64,000 bases of DNA from the NCBI GenBank assembly GCA_033557465.1, contig CM066035.1:899465309-899529308 (forward strand). Reading direction: 5' to 3'. Position numbers and translations under genes: made by a program. Every line of letters begins with the position of its first letter. The stretch's first letter is position 1. Under the pieces are notes generated by a model. It saw only the letters and a program-made list of their open reading frames with translations, had not been told where the DNA came from and made no database searches. Below, piece by piece: positions 1-9,560 of the stretch. This DNA comes from Ichthyophis bannanicus (Eukaryota > Chordata > Amphibia > Gymnophiona > Ichthyophiidae).

Positions 1-288
1 TTCCCCAGCTCTTCTTTCACAAAACGCCCATCGCCCCGCTGCCGTAGGATACCTTCTGGCTTTCCGGAGCTCTGTGTTAAATTTCCAACAGTGACCAAGC
101 GCAGGAGCTCTTAGGAAATCATAGGACCTGATGTACTAAACAAAGCTTTTCTCCCATTCTTTTACTCTGAGCTTTTAAAGCCTTGCCTCATGTCTGATTG
201 TTCATTCACTCTTTACAAGGAGCACACTAACGTTTTTATATTTATTTTTCATTCTTTTTCATGCACCTTTCATTGCTCTTCTGTGCAG
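1..288 (+). other. RS1: RS1 intron 1, 3' end
   Basis: This non-coding stretch ends in a pyrimidine-rich tract and a CAG acceptor at 286-288, directly before the proposed exon 2. I see no repeat family here. RS1 exon 1, with the initiator codon and most of the signal peptide, must lie upstream of the window. Confidence 0.6.
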
Positions 289-314
289 CAGCTCGGTCAT
301 TAACTCCTACTGAG
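289..314 (+). CDS. RS1: Retinoschisin exon 2 (26-bp micro-exon)
   Basis: The proposed exon is 26 bp, the same length as mammalian RS1 exon 2. It is preceded by a polypyrimidine tract with CAG (286-288) and followed by GTACAG (315-320). If the first codon is completed by one base from exon 1, it reads A-A-R-S-L-T-P-T-E. This lines up with the end of the signal peptide and the start of the mature chain in mammals, ending on the same Glu. The exon is too short for similarity searching to find easily. The call rests on length, phase, splice sites, the final T-E, and its place 1.05 kb upstream of exon 3. Family knowledge: retinoschisin is a secreted retinal adhesion protein made by photoreceptors and bipolar cells, and its signal peptide is cleaved in this region. 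The signal end varies between species, so the match is suggestive rather than proven. Confidence 0.78.
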
Positions 315-1367
315 GTACAGTATATTCACAGATGCTCACACACTTACCAAGAGGACCGGTATGGTACTGTTGACAGTCTTATACAATGTGCTTTCTCTAA
401 TATTGATCGCAAAGTACTCTAGAGTCTGCATCAGGATGGGCAGAATCGCTTAACAGATTGGCACAGGGATATAAAGCCTTTCACCCTTAGCTATCTGATG
501 ACTACAAGAAATAATTCGGTGGGCTGAGTCCAATTTCTAGGACATAGCCATCATAATTTGATACCAGCTGAGATAGCAAAAGCTAATTTGGCAAGGAGAC
601 TGAACCACCCTCTTTCACATAGCAATGATCATTGCAGAACTGGATTGAAGAGCGTAAGGTATACCTTCAACAAATTCCTGGTAACTCCTAGTCAAGTTAG
701 CTAATGTAAGGCTTCCCGCTGTGAAAAAAAAAAAACATGTTTCGCTCAGTACAGAGCAGAATATTCTATTTTGAATTTGTCACTGGCCTCAATTAAATGC
801 CTACATGACAGGATAAGAAACGTTGCACATACTTTAACAAGTTTATAGATAAATGAACACATAAAACCTAATGTCGGAGCTTGCCAGCTGATTCCATGGT
901 TTCAGAATGGGATGATACAGGCCCGGTTTCATCCCACCGTAAACAGGGACTTTCTTCTGATTTCCCTAAGAAAAGCAGAGAATCGAAAGACCGTGCATGC
1001 ACAGGGATAAAAACCTAGGACTAGCACAGCCTGTCCTGAGAAACCAAGCCATTGGCCAGCCCAACCAGTGCTGGGAGCCCATATCACACAAGGACTTTAT
1101 TACGATGAAGTTTGAGGCTCTGGTTGCTTACAGGAGTGGGTTACTGGGACATTTTTGGATATAGTTGGGTAACTTAGAAATATTTGCTAAAAATATTTTC
1201 TGAGATTCCTTGTTCTACGGTTGTGCAGTATTTTAGTCAATGGACTTTGAAGAACACCAAATAGTTTGGAAATAAGATATCAATTAATACATGTGATGAA
1301 GATTGACCTGGATTGCAACAGCTCTTAAAAATCTGGTTATCTGTGCTTATTTGTACTAAAGCCACAG
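315..1367 (+). other. RS1: RS1 intron 2
   Basis: Intron of 1,053 bp running from GTACAG to an acceptor CCACAG at 1362-1367. I recognise no repeat or RNA gene in it. A 97-codon opposite-strand ORF that crosses exon 3 has no recognisable motif and looks fortuitous. Confidence 0.6.
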
Positions 1368-1470
1368 GATAAACTAGAAGAATGGTACGATAAAGCCTGT
1401 AAATGTGACTGCCAAGGAGACCCCAACTACATATGGTCTGCTGGAGTGACGGTCTTGGACTGCATGCCAG
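1368..1470 (+). CDS. RS1: Retinoschisin exon 3 (RS1 domain)
   Basis: The 103-bp exon encodes the short RS1-specific domain that precedes the discoidin domain. It starts with Asp, and its pattern [10 protein letters not shown] is followed by W-S-A-G and L-D-C-M-P. The cysteines match human Cys38, Cys40, Cys42 and Cys59. In the human protein Cys59 (with Cys223) and Cys40 make the intersubunit disulfides that hold the octamer together. The acceptor is CAG at 1365-1367 and the donor is G|GTAAGG at 1471. The exon ends on the first base of a Glu codon, as in mammals. It is one codon shorter than the mammalian 106-bp exon, in the variable acidic stretch before the Trp-Tyr. No frameshift or stop is present, so the gene looks intact here. 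Confidence 0.95.
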
Positions 1471-2334
1471 GTAAGGATGCACTGTAGTGAGCATGTGGTC
1501 GCATGCATTCTGAGTGTAGCCCCTCTGCACACAGGCATCTTATAGGACTACAAAAGGGGACTGCTACTTCTGGAGAGAGATCTGCAATTGTAAGTATTTA
1601 CTTCTGGGAATTTTTCTAAATATTGGTGAAAAAGGAATTCTTTAGATTAAAGCTGATTAATCTGTGAATCCAGTGTATTTTTTAAATCAGTCAGGGCCTA
1701 GTATCACCAAATAGCTTTCAGTTAAATTAAAAACTCAACAGGTAGCTTTCAGTTTAAGTTTAAAACCCAGCAGAGAGCTTTAAGTTTAAATTTAATATTC
1801 AGTCAGGGCCGAGTAGCATCAAAGAGCTTTCAGTTTAAATTTAAAACACAGCAGAGAACTTTCTGGTTAAATTTTGAACCCAAGACTCCCTCAATCCCAG
1901 CAAGGGCTGTGTGAATCACCCAGGAAATTGGTCACAGATGACCTTAAAAGCACAGGACAAGGTACTATGTAGCAGCCATTTTAATAAGTCTTCTTTCCCT
2001 CTCTCCCTCCCCGACACCCACCAACCCCTGGGATAATCGTAGCCTTATAGGTGCTTAAATCTCTTAAAGGAAAGGAGGTGCCATATTCACTCTCAGGTAC
2101 GGCTGTTTAGGCATACATTAAGGACCTGAGATTAATTAAGCTTCAGGTGAACAAAGTACATTAAACATATTAGGTATAGTTTTATTAGTATAAGTATCAT
2201 TAGCAACCCTTAGTAAGTAAAGAACTTAAATACCTAAACACAACCTTAAAACTAAGATGCAGACAGCAGTCCAGCAGCGAGATGGGGGCTTTCCACTCTT
2301 TTGCATTGAGTGTCACATGTATGATTTTCTCCCA
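1471..2334 (+). other. RS1: RS1 intron 3, proximal part
   Basis: Non-coding. It carries the short imperfect duplication listed separately at 1689-1880; otherwise I recognise nothing until CR1 material starts near 2335. Confidence 0.5.
1689..1880. repeat. Imperfect local tandem duplication
   Basis: A block reading CAGTCAGGGCC, then a short AT-rich part, then AGCTTTCAGTTTAAA occurs near 1689-1730 and again near 1800-1845. Shorter partial repeats (CAGCAGAGAGCTTT, CAGCAGAGAACTTT) lie between and after. The units diverge by several substitutions. This looks like a small local tandem array of about 110-bp period, not a dispersed element. Confidence 0.55.
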
Positions 2335-2963
2335 GTTGGTGAGGGTCTTACATGTGCACTAGATTCAAGGAGCTCTTTGCTCTCAGGGAACAAGTCCGAT
2401 CTCTGGAGGCTAGAGTAGCAGACTTGGAAAACATAAGGAAGACAGACGAGACCTACAGGGATATAGTACCGAAGTCCCACCTCCAGTCTGGCAGCATCCC
2501 TGTTGCCATGGAGGAGAGAGGTCATGTGACAGGAGAGCATCACCCTGGTATGGCAGGAAGTGATCCTGTAGTGAGGACCTGTCCTCCAGGTGATGTAAAA
2601 CACTCTCATACCGAGGAGCTTTCTCCAGGGCCATGTGCCCACAAGGGAAGGGTTAGGACAGCCGTTACAATTGGTGATTTGATCATTAGGCATGTAGATA
2701 GCTGGGTGGCTGGTGGACGTGAGGATCACCTGGCAACATGCCTGCCTGGTGCGAAGGTAGTGGACCTCAAGCGCCACCTAGAAAAGGTCTTAGATAGTGC
2801 AGGAGAGGAGTCTGCTGTCTTGGTACATGTCAGTGCCAATGACATAGGAAAGTGTGGTAGAGAGGATCTGGAGGCTAAATTTAGGCTTTTAGGTAGGAAG
2901 TTGAAATCCAGAACTTCCAGGGTAGCATCTCCGAAATGCTTCCCATTCCATGCGCAAGACCCA
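2335..2963 (+). mobile_element. CR1 ORF1 fragment (coiled coil plus esterase-like domain)
   Basis: The open frame 2352-2999 has a heptad-rich N-terminal part (E-L-F-A-L-R-E-Q-V-R-S-L-E) followed by an SGNH/esterase-like segment. That layout is known for ORF1 of CR1-clade LINEs. The block from about 2735 to 2960 closely matches the CR1 segment at 54660-54880 in this window, which supports the assignment. The nucleophile motif normally G-D-S reads G-D-L here, and the H-V-G-T-N-D block reads H-V-S-A-N-D, so esterase activity is not expected. The fragment is cut off near 2963, where unrelated sequence begins. It is a 5' piece of a dead CR1 in RS1 intron 3. Confidence 0.75.
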
Positions 2964-3310
2964 TCTCCTCCAGTTTCTTCAATACATTATCGAATTTAGG
3001 CTCCAGCAGCTTAGCTACTTCTTGCGCTAATTCCTCGGAGCCCAATTCCACACTCTCTTTCCCTGGCGAATTCGGCAGTTCACAGGCTCACGGCATGGCC
3101 GCCATTTTGGTCTCATGAGGTCAATGCGGTTTTTCTCTTTTTGCCTCTGACCACATGCCGTTTTTCCATTCTCCGGATTATCGAACGCCACACTAAGGTT
3201 CCCTGTACCTTAGCCTCTGCTCCCCCTCACTCTAAGAGATTTCCTTTCGAATTATAAGCAAGCTCAGGGATGTAGTCTGGGAGCGCGACGAGGAACGTCC
3301 TCACCCGCTT
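2964..3310 (-). mobile_element. L1-like 5' region / start of ORF1, inverted
   Basis: On the minus strand this reads M-A-A-M-P, an early stop, then an acidic stretch (E-L-G-S-E-E-L-A-Q-E-V) and P-K-F-D-N-V-L-K-K-L-E-E-M. The style is that of the N-terminus and coiled-coil entry of L1-type ORF1 proteins and resembles the L1-like ORF1 material near 15 kb in this window. A GC-rich leader follows to about 3310. It abuts the CR1 fragment head to head. Assignment is by resemblance only. Confidence 0.5.
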
Positions 3311-3339
3311 ATGTGATCACATGATCCCCTATAAATCCT

Positions 3340-3376
3340 TTTAAATAAATAAGATAAATAAATAAAATAAATACAT
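3340..3376. repeat. (TAAA)n-type simple repeat
   Basis: A short run of AAATAAATAAGATAAATAAA-type units separates the L1-like fragment from the following CR1 fragment. Confidence 0.75.
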
Positions 3377-3790
3377 GGGTTATGTTATAGCTTCATTGCG
3401 TGTCCCCTAGTCTTTCTACATTTTTGACAAAATAAACAACTGATCTACGTTTATCTGTTCCATTCCATTCATTAATTTATAGACCTCTGTCATATCTCCT
3501 CTCAGCCATCTCTTGCCAAGTTGAAAAGCCCCAACCTTTTAAGCCTTTCCTCATAGGGATATCATTCCATCCCCTTTACCATTTTGGTGGCTCTTCTCTG
3601 TACCATTTCTAATTCTGCTATATCCTTTTACAGATATGGCAACCAGAATTGCACACAATATTCAAGGTGCAGTTGCACCATAGAACGATACAGAGGCATT
3701 ATAATATTGTTCATTATATTCTCCATTCCTTTCCTTATGATTCCTAGCCATTCTGCTTCTTAGTTGTTCTCTACAAGGTTCTCATACAAA
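3377..3790 (-). mobile_element. CR1 (lineage B) RT C-terminal fragment
   Basis: On the minus strand this matches the 3' part of the lineage-B CR1 seen at 57.1-57.9 kb: an L-E-Y-style block, then R-A-T-K-M and an E-E-R-L-K-R-L-G-L-F-like block, then the R-G-D-M-I segment. It carries many substitutions and small gaps. It is an old, truncated copy inside RS1 intron 3. Confidence 0.8.
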
Positions 3791-5883
3791 TTTTTCCAGA
3801 ACTTTTAGAGTCAGTTTTAACTGGTGGTATTTTCACTTCACTGATACTCTTTCCCAATTCCCTCTAGAACTGTTTTGGGTTCTCTCCAGATTTATTTTGA
3901 TATCTTTCTTTTCTGTTTTTCTGCTGTTTTTATTACTTTTGCTTTTGCTTTCAGGTTTATTATTGGAGCATATGAATTTGAGGTCTTCTTCTGTTAAGGT
4001 AGCATGTTTCATTTTGATGTTTCGGATCTTTCTCATTATCTTTGGTGATCTTGATCCTTTGAGATACCCATCTATCAAGGGATTGATATAAACTCTCTCA
4101 TATACAAAACTAGTGAAGTAGAGGTTTTGGAAGGGAGACCAATGGAGCTATCTTCTTAAGAGAACACCACTGGCTCATAGTCCGAACCACAGGAATGCTA
4201 AATGACCCAGAGAAATACTCTAGCAAAGAACTCTGAGTTTGAACCTGGATAGCTGCAAAGACTTCACTGAGAATACTTCTTAATGGTTGGCATCTAGACC
4301 TCAATGTTGACCAATACCTCAGGGAGTCTTCCTCCCCACCACACACTCAATATTGACAACAGGCTGGCCAACATAGATTTCAGTACCCTTGAGGTCCCAG
4401 TGCTGATAAAAGTCCTCCAGGCAATACCTAGGCTTTGAGGATCAGCTTAACATTCATTTCCCATAATGTCAATGTTGCCAGTACCAGAACATTGAGTTGA
4501 GCCAGATATCATGCAAGTCACTCTTCCTTGAAGACTGCCAATGCCAAGGCTGAAAGGGGCACAGCAGGAGTAAGGATCTCCTCCTCCTGGGGTACTTGAG
4601 GTATGTCAGTCATGAACCCTTTGTATCTGTTGCACCCTTTCTGATGCCAAAGAGAATGAGTAATCCTCTTCAAGGATGCTTCATGGATATAGCAACTGCC
4701 TGTATCTGGGTGCTCCTGACAATGTCATTGCTTCTTTACTTCCACTCGATACCCACCATCGGTATCCTTTGATGCTGGCACCAAAGAGATGGAATCCTGT
4801 GTCTTCTTTGGTTAAGTATTGACCAATGTCTTATCTCAGTGGGTCTAGTAGACAATTGATATGGAGAGAGATCAAGCTCTCCTTGATGTTGATTCATCCC
4901 TAGTGCCTGATGAAGCTCAAAGATCTTTAGGGACCAAATGCCTTTGGATGCTCATGAAGATTGGATCAGATTCTGATGAACAAAATAATCTCTCCTGCTC
5001 TTCGTGGCCCCCAAGTTATCTTCATATTATCTGTAGATACAAATGACATGTACAGGCTTCATGATCTGGGCCTCAGTACTGCAAATATCAGTTATAGGTA
5101 TTCACAAAAGACATATTCACACTTCTTAAAGCAGCTGAGGGCTAGCTTTCAGAACAGCTAGCTAAATGAGCCACCAGGACCCTGAAAAATTCAGTGGAGA
5201 GGCAGACACAAAAAAAAAAAGAAAGAAAACATAAAAGATTGCCAAACACCCTACCTTAGGGAGACAAAGAGGAAGAAGGGAGGCTCACATATATGAATGC
5301 ACAAAATAGGAAAATAGTTTTAAAATGAGAAGCGTCTTTACCATGGGGAAAACACATCTCTATAGCTTCATGGAAAGTAAAAGCCTGAGAAAGTCCACCT
5401 GGCAATGCAATCTGGGAAATTGTGCGCATATGCAAAGCTTCTAGAAACTTATATAAGAGAAGCTTTCCCATGTGGGTTCTATCCAGATTACATCACTCAT
5501 TTGTGACAAGGACACCCGCTTGCACTCAGAGAAAAAGACTTCCTTATGGATGGTTGAGAGATACTGCCATTAGATCAAGAGGTCACTGGTACTAGTCCCA
5601 CTTGAAATGCAGTCCTGTCATGCTCTTAGTCATTGCTTTTGGAATAGGGCAGCTGAAGGCCCATGCTTGTGATAATATGCTTTTGCCATTCTGAAAGGTT
5701 ATTCTTCTTATTGTTTACTACAAATGTTGCTCTTACTGCAACTGCATAATCAACTGGTCATTTATAATAGGTTATATAAAGAGGCCTAAGTTTACAAAAT
5801 CCAAAACCTGTCAAGAATTTAGCAACATTGACATTCCATCAGTCTTCGGCTGGGAGTTCTTAGAGTCCCTCACTTTGTTTTTG
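3791..5883. other. Unassigned part of RS1 intron 3
   Basis: Non-coding. A Lys/Asn/Ser-rich minus ORF (3833-4078) and a stretch at about 4380-5000, rich in repeated GATGCTG/CCAATGCCAA-type words, give the impression of an eroded element. I cannot name a family. A poly-A tract is present near 5210-5230. I see no splice-bounded host exon. Confidence 0.35.
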
Positions 5884-6078
5884 TTGGTAAGTGCTGTCAA
5901 GTCATTGTCAACTCATGGCAACCCTCTGGATAGTTGTCCTAAATTGTGTTGTCTTCAATTAGGCAACTCATTGTTGACAGACTGGCAACCGCAGCTGCTA
6001 TTATTGTATCAATCCATCTTATTGCTGGCCTTCCTCTTTTGCGTTGACCTTCTACCTTGCCAAGTAGAGGGTGATATT
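5884..6078 (-). mobile_element. BovB-like RTE 3' end fragment
   Basis: Read on the minus strand, this segment follows the last about 190 bp of the RTE at 33.2-35.4 kb in order: the codons for G-Q-R-K-R-G-R-P-A, then the S-L-S-T-M-S-type segment, then the terminal block ending near the GAGTC/GACGGCACTTA tail. It is a more diverged, 5'-truncated second copy of the same RTE lineage, in opposite orientation. Confidence 0.8.
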
Positions 6079-6564
6079 TAGAGAAGTCATTATTTCCTAC
6101 TTTGTGGGTTGTTATTCCCGCTTTTGGTAAAGCTATCTGTCTATTTTCATATTCAAGTAATTGTTATGTTTCTTGAACTGTAAAACTGTATAAATAAAAG
6201 AATTTTGCAGCACTAGGAATGTCAGTGGGGCTGGAAACTCTCCCACATTGGTCCCTTGAATGTGACAGTCTCTTGCATGTAGACAAGTGATGGCATATAT
6301 TACTGTACAGGTAATCTGTTAAGTGCATTAGGCCTCTGTGATGTAAAGATAAGAGCTACTAAGAGTATGATTAATACTATGGTCAATACATTTGCTCAGA
6401 ATAACCTGAAGGTGTGAGATAGAGTGGGGTAAGGGAGGCTTGTTCATTCCTACCACAGGGATGAGGTACAGAAAAGAAATCAAAATTGCAAATGTCTAGG
6501 CTATTAGGTTTTATTGTGTTCTAGACCTATCTTTGTACTGTGCTATGTCTGGTTTGTGTTACAG
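6079..6564 (+). other. RS1: RS1 intron 3, distal end
   Basis: No repeat recognised. It ends in TTTGTGTTACAG, the acceptor of exon 4. Confidence 0.5.
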
Positions 6565-6706
6565 AGTGCCCCTACCATAAGCCCCTTGGTTTTGAGTCTG
6601 GGGCGGTGACTTCGGACCAGATAAGTTGTTCTAATCATGCACAGTACACTGGATGGTACTCCTCATGGACTCCGGACAAGGCACGCCTTAATAGCCAAGG
6701 CTTTGG
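6565..6706 (+). CDS. RS1: Retinoschisin exon 4 (start of discoidin domain)
   Basis: The exon is exactly 142 bp, as in mammals, between ACAG (6561-6564) and a GTAGGT donor (6707). It completes the split Glu codon from exon 3 and then encodes [12 protein letters not shown], followed by S-C-S-N, G-W-Y-S-S-W and A-R-L-N-S-Q-G-F-G. This is the beginning of the F5/8 type C (discoidin) domain, a beta-barrel with surface spikes. The cysteines match human Cys63 and Cys83. Cys63 pairs with Cys219 in exon 6 of the human protein. The exon ends after two bases of a Gly codon. No disruptive change is present. Confidence 0.97.
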
Positions 6707-7569
6707 GTAGGTCATGGAGTTAGTCACTCAAAGCAAGTTTTCTTCAGACAAGTATGTGGAACTCTGTATTTAACAATGCTACAGAACAATATCTGATCAT
6801 ATAATCTTTAGTGTATTTGCTCATATGAATTTTAACAGTTTGGAAAATAAACTAATTTTGATTTCTTACTCATCTTTCTATTTGAGCTTGATTTAGGATT
6901 TTTTTTTTTAGAAAGTAAGATTAAAGCAATAGTGAGGGATCTAATTTTCTCTCTTACCCGCCATGTTGCTTTTTATTGTCAGTGAAATTTTTTCCCCAGT
7001 AAATTATAAGATGCCGTCACTGGAAATGAATATAGCTCAGCGTTACTGAGGGTTCCTAGGCATCTCGAGATCTCCAATAGACACCTTTGGTAGACATAGA
7101 TAAGTGACAATGGAAGGACATACAAATCCTGCCAACTCAGTAACCAGGTGACATAATGTGTACGGAATACCTAGGGTATGGGTGGGCAGCTGGTCAGAAT
7201 TTCCAGATAAATTTCCATATAGGGAGGCAGCGCGTATATCCCTCATACATATTCATTAAGAATTTTCATAAAAACTGGCTGGCTGCTGGTAGCACATTAA
7301 AGTGCCCACCCCTAACCAGAAGAAAGGGTAGGAGGCTCCTTTGATCTATTAATAATACAACATTTTCACGGAGACTACAGATATTCAAACTACCTAATAA
7401 CCTAAGAAATGCCATATTGGGTTCATTGAGCCCAGCATCCTAATTGGCAGTCATTAGTTTGATATATGCATAAATGATCTAGAGAAGGAGCGACATGTGA
7501 GGTGATCAAATAGAATGGGCTTGAGCTCACTTCTTTCTCAGAAGCTCGAGACACGTTGCATTCAGATAC
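6707..7569 (+). other. RS1: RS1 intron 4, proximal part
   Basis: Non-coding, with no recognisable element. Short minus ORFs around 7043-7246 and 7423-7626 show no motif. Confidence 0.5.
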
Positions 7570-7700
7570 ATAGGCGTAACTTTGTACTTGAGGCAAAGGA
7601 GGGTCAAGTGACTTGCCCAAGATCATAAGAAGCAGCGGTGGGATTTGGCTTCCCTGGTTTTTGGCCCATAACTCTAGCTATTAGACTAATACTCCACTCC
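7570..7700 (-). repeat. MIR-like (CORE-type) SINE fragment
   Basis: The plus strand reads GTCAAGTGACTTGCCCAAG, then a short gap, then GTGGGATTTGG and a stretch ending in CTAGCTATTAGACTAATACT. This is the reverse complement of the MIR-type layout (box-B-like region, then the CTTGGGCAAGTCACTTGAC core). The copy is diverged and lacks clear ends. A second, older copy lies at 13655-13755. Confidence 0.7.
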
Positions 7701-7975
7701 ATGAAGCCAAAGGACACAAAAGTATCCAAAGCCCTTAAAACAGCAGAGGATTGTGAGGAATTTCAAAATCATCTGAAACTAGACGATTGGGCAGATGAAA
7801 TTTAATATGGACAAGTGCAAAGTGAGGCACATAGGGAAAATACACAATGCAAGGTGTGGAGTTAGCGGTCAGCATCCAAGAAAAAGATCTCAGAGTCGTG
7901 GGCAATCTACTGAAATTTTCAGCCCAGTGTACCACGGCTGTCAAAAAAGAAAATAGAATGTTAGGGATTATTTGA

Positions 7976-8177
7976 GCAGAAAGTTGTGCTATGTTAGTCC
8001 ACTTGGACATGTTCAAATGAAGGTCAACAAACAAATTGTAGGTGATACCTTTTTATTGGACTAACAGCATATTTTTGTCAAGCTAGCGGGAGCTATGCAT
8101 TATCCCTTCACGAGACCTGATGAACAGAGTACGGCTCTCAAAGGCTTGTCAGAAATGCATTGTTAGTCCAATAAAAA
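7976..8177 (+). mobile_element. Short inverted-repeat element with hammerhead-like motif, inserted in CR1
   Basis: A perfect 17-nt inverted repeat, TTTTTATTGGACTAACA at 8050-8066 and its complement at 8161-8177, bounds a unit of 128 bp. Between the arms is CTGATGA (8117-8123), then AGAG, a short loop, CTCT, then CAAAG. This resembles a hammerhead ribozyme core in which the G of GAAA has become A, as expected from CpG decay. The flanks rejoin CR1 sequence. Such motifs are known in Penelope-like LTRs and small retrozyme-like repeats; which family this belongs to is inference. Confidence 0.6.
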
Positions 8178-8229
8178 TGGATTATTTGAAAAGAGATGAA
8201 GAACAAAACTGAGACTATCTTCATGCCTC

Positions 8230-8543
8230 AGGGCTTAATTTCCAGAAGAATGGCCTGGACCACCGGTCTGCCACTTCCTTTCAAACTGCAGAGCCAGGCA
8301 GCCAGCAGGGAAATTCCAGGGAAGGGGTTGAGCAGGGGTCAGGCAGAGGAGAGAACAGCCCTTCTGCTTCTTACGCCAAGCCCTCTTCTTTCCAGGGTGA
8401 GAAGTGTATGTAGGGGTTTATGTCTAGTGAGAGTTCACCCCTGCCTCTAAGCTTGCTTTCTTGTGCAGTTCACACCCGCCCATGGCCTGCCTCCTCACCC
8501 CCCCTGCATATTTCCACTTCATTTTGTCTGCAAATTAACCCCT
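8230..8543. mobile_element. Small inverted-repeat DNA element inside CR1
   Basis: The CR1 reading jumps from about 8229 to about 8544. The intervening 314 bp begins AGGGCTTAATTT and ends AAATTAACCCCT, a 12-nt terminal inverted repeat with one mismatch. No coding potential is visible. Target-site duplication is unclear because the flanking CR1 is diverged. Probably a MITE. Confidence 0.5.
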
Positions 8544-8660
8544 ACTCTGGGTAATAAGGCCATCGTGTAACGACACTTCAGGTACTATGTGCAGTTCTGG
8601 TCACCCCATCTCAAAAAGGATATAGTGGAACTAGAAAAGGCTCAAAGAGACATGAAAGAT

Positions 8661-9066
8661 AAGGTTACCAGATGTTTTGCAGGCAAATCTGGGACACTTA
8701 TCCGAGGGAAAGGGACACCTTCATTATAGATTTCAGCAGCAAGACGAGGAGGGAAGAGGGGTTATTACCCTGCCCCCGCCCCAATCCATCTCATGACAGC
8801 AACAATATCGCTTCCAAGCAGATAAATCAATGGAGAAGTAGAAACAGTGATGCATTTCCTTCGTACTGTGCAAAATCTAAAGATAATGGATGTAAATTCT
8901 ATAAATGGACATATTCAAATCACTAAATTGAAAATATTTTTTTTTTCTATCTTCTCCGTCCCCATTGCTGGAATTAGGGATAGGAGGCTGTCAAAAAGGT
9001 GGGAGTCAGGGACACAGTTCTAAAATCAAGGACAATCCCTGAAAATCGGGGACATCTCATAACTTT
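8661..9066. mobile_element. hAT-like MITE inside CR1
   Basis: It starts AAGGTTACCAGATG and ends CATCTCATAACTTT, which pair as a diverged terminal inverted repeat. The interior has GGGACACTTATCC- and GGGGACATCT-type words near both ends. CR1 sequence resumes on both sides (…GACATGAAAGAT / AAAAATGATAAAGAGG…), with a poorly preserved short duplication. The ends resemble the TAGGGTTGCCAAC end of the larger element at 46804. Confidence 0.55.
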
Positions 9067-9560
9067 AACAAAAATGATAAAGAGGATGGGACACTTCCCT
9101 TATGAAGAGAGGACAAAAAGGTTGGGGCTGAAAGGAGACTTGATAGAAGTCTATAAAGAATGGAATGGAACAGCTAAATAGGAAACTGTCCTTTAACCTT
9201 TCAAAAACAAGCACAAGAAGACACCTCATGAAACTAATGTCCAGGAGACCTAAAAAAGCCCTAAAAGTCTATTTTCTTGCAGCGCATAATTGAGCTGTAG
9301 AATCTAATGTCAAAGGACAAGTCATGACCATTAGTACAGCAGTACTGGCGCGAGGTTTGGACAAGTTCCTGGACTAAAATATTCAACAGACTTGAGAAAA
9401 ACATCATTTATCCCTGGGAAAGAGCAATGAGATATCTGATGTTTTGGGATCTCCTGGGTACTTGTGACCAGAACTGGTCACTGTCAGAACCAGGATACTG
9501 GGCTCGATGGACCTTGGCCTGCTCAGCATGGCTTTGTAGATGCATTTCGCTTTAGCATCT

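Larger units (their letters stand above)
7735..9560 (+). mobile_element. CR1 (lineage B) 3' half, with three insertions
   Basis: Four separated blocks line up in order with the 3' half of a lineage-B CR1. They are 7780-7975 (the M-D-K-C-K region and following), 8178-8229, 8544-8660 (L-E-Y-x-V-Q-F-W-type block) and 9067-9560 (E-E-R-x-K-R-L-G, R-G-D-x-I-E-V-Y-K, then the non-coding tail with GATACTGGGCTCGATGGACC). The interrupting pieces are listed separately. The coding frame is broken by many changes, so the copy is dead. It lies wholly in RS1 intron 4. Confidence 0.8.

Noticed and set aside
1..288. RS1 exon 1
   Set aside because: No in-frame Met plus hydrophobic signal followed by a donor is found before 289; it must be upstream.
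2313..2777. 154-codon minus ORF overlapping CR1 ORF1
   Set aside because: It is the antisense shadow of the CR1 ORF1 fragment.
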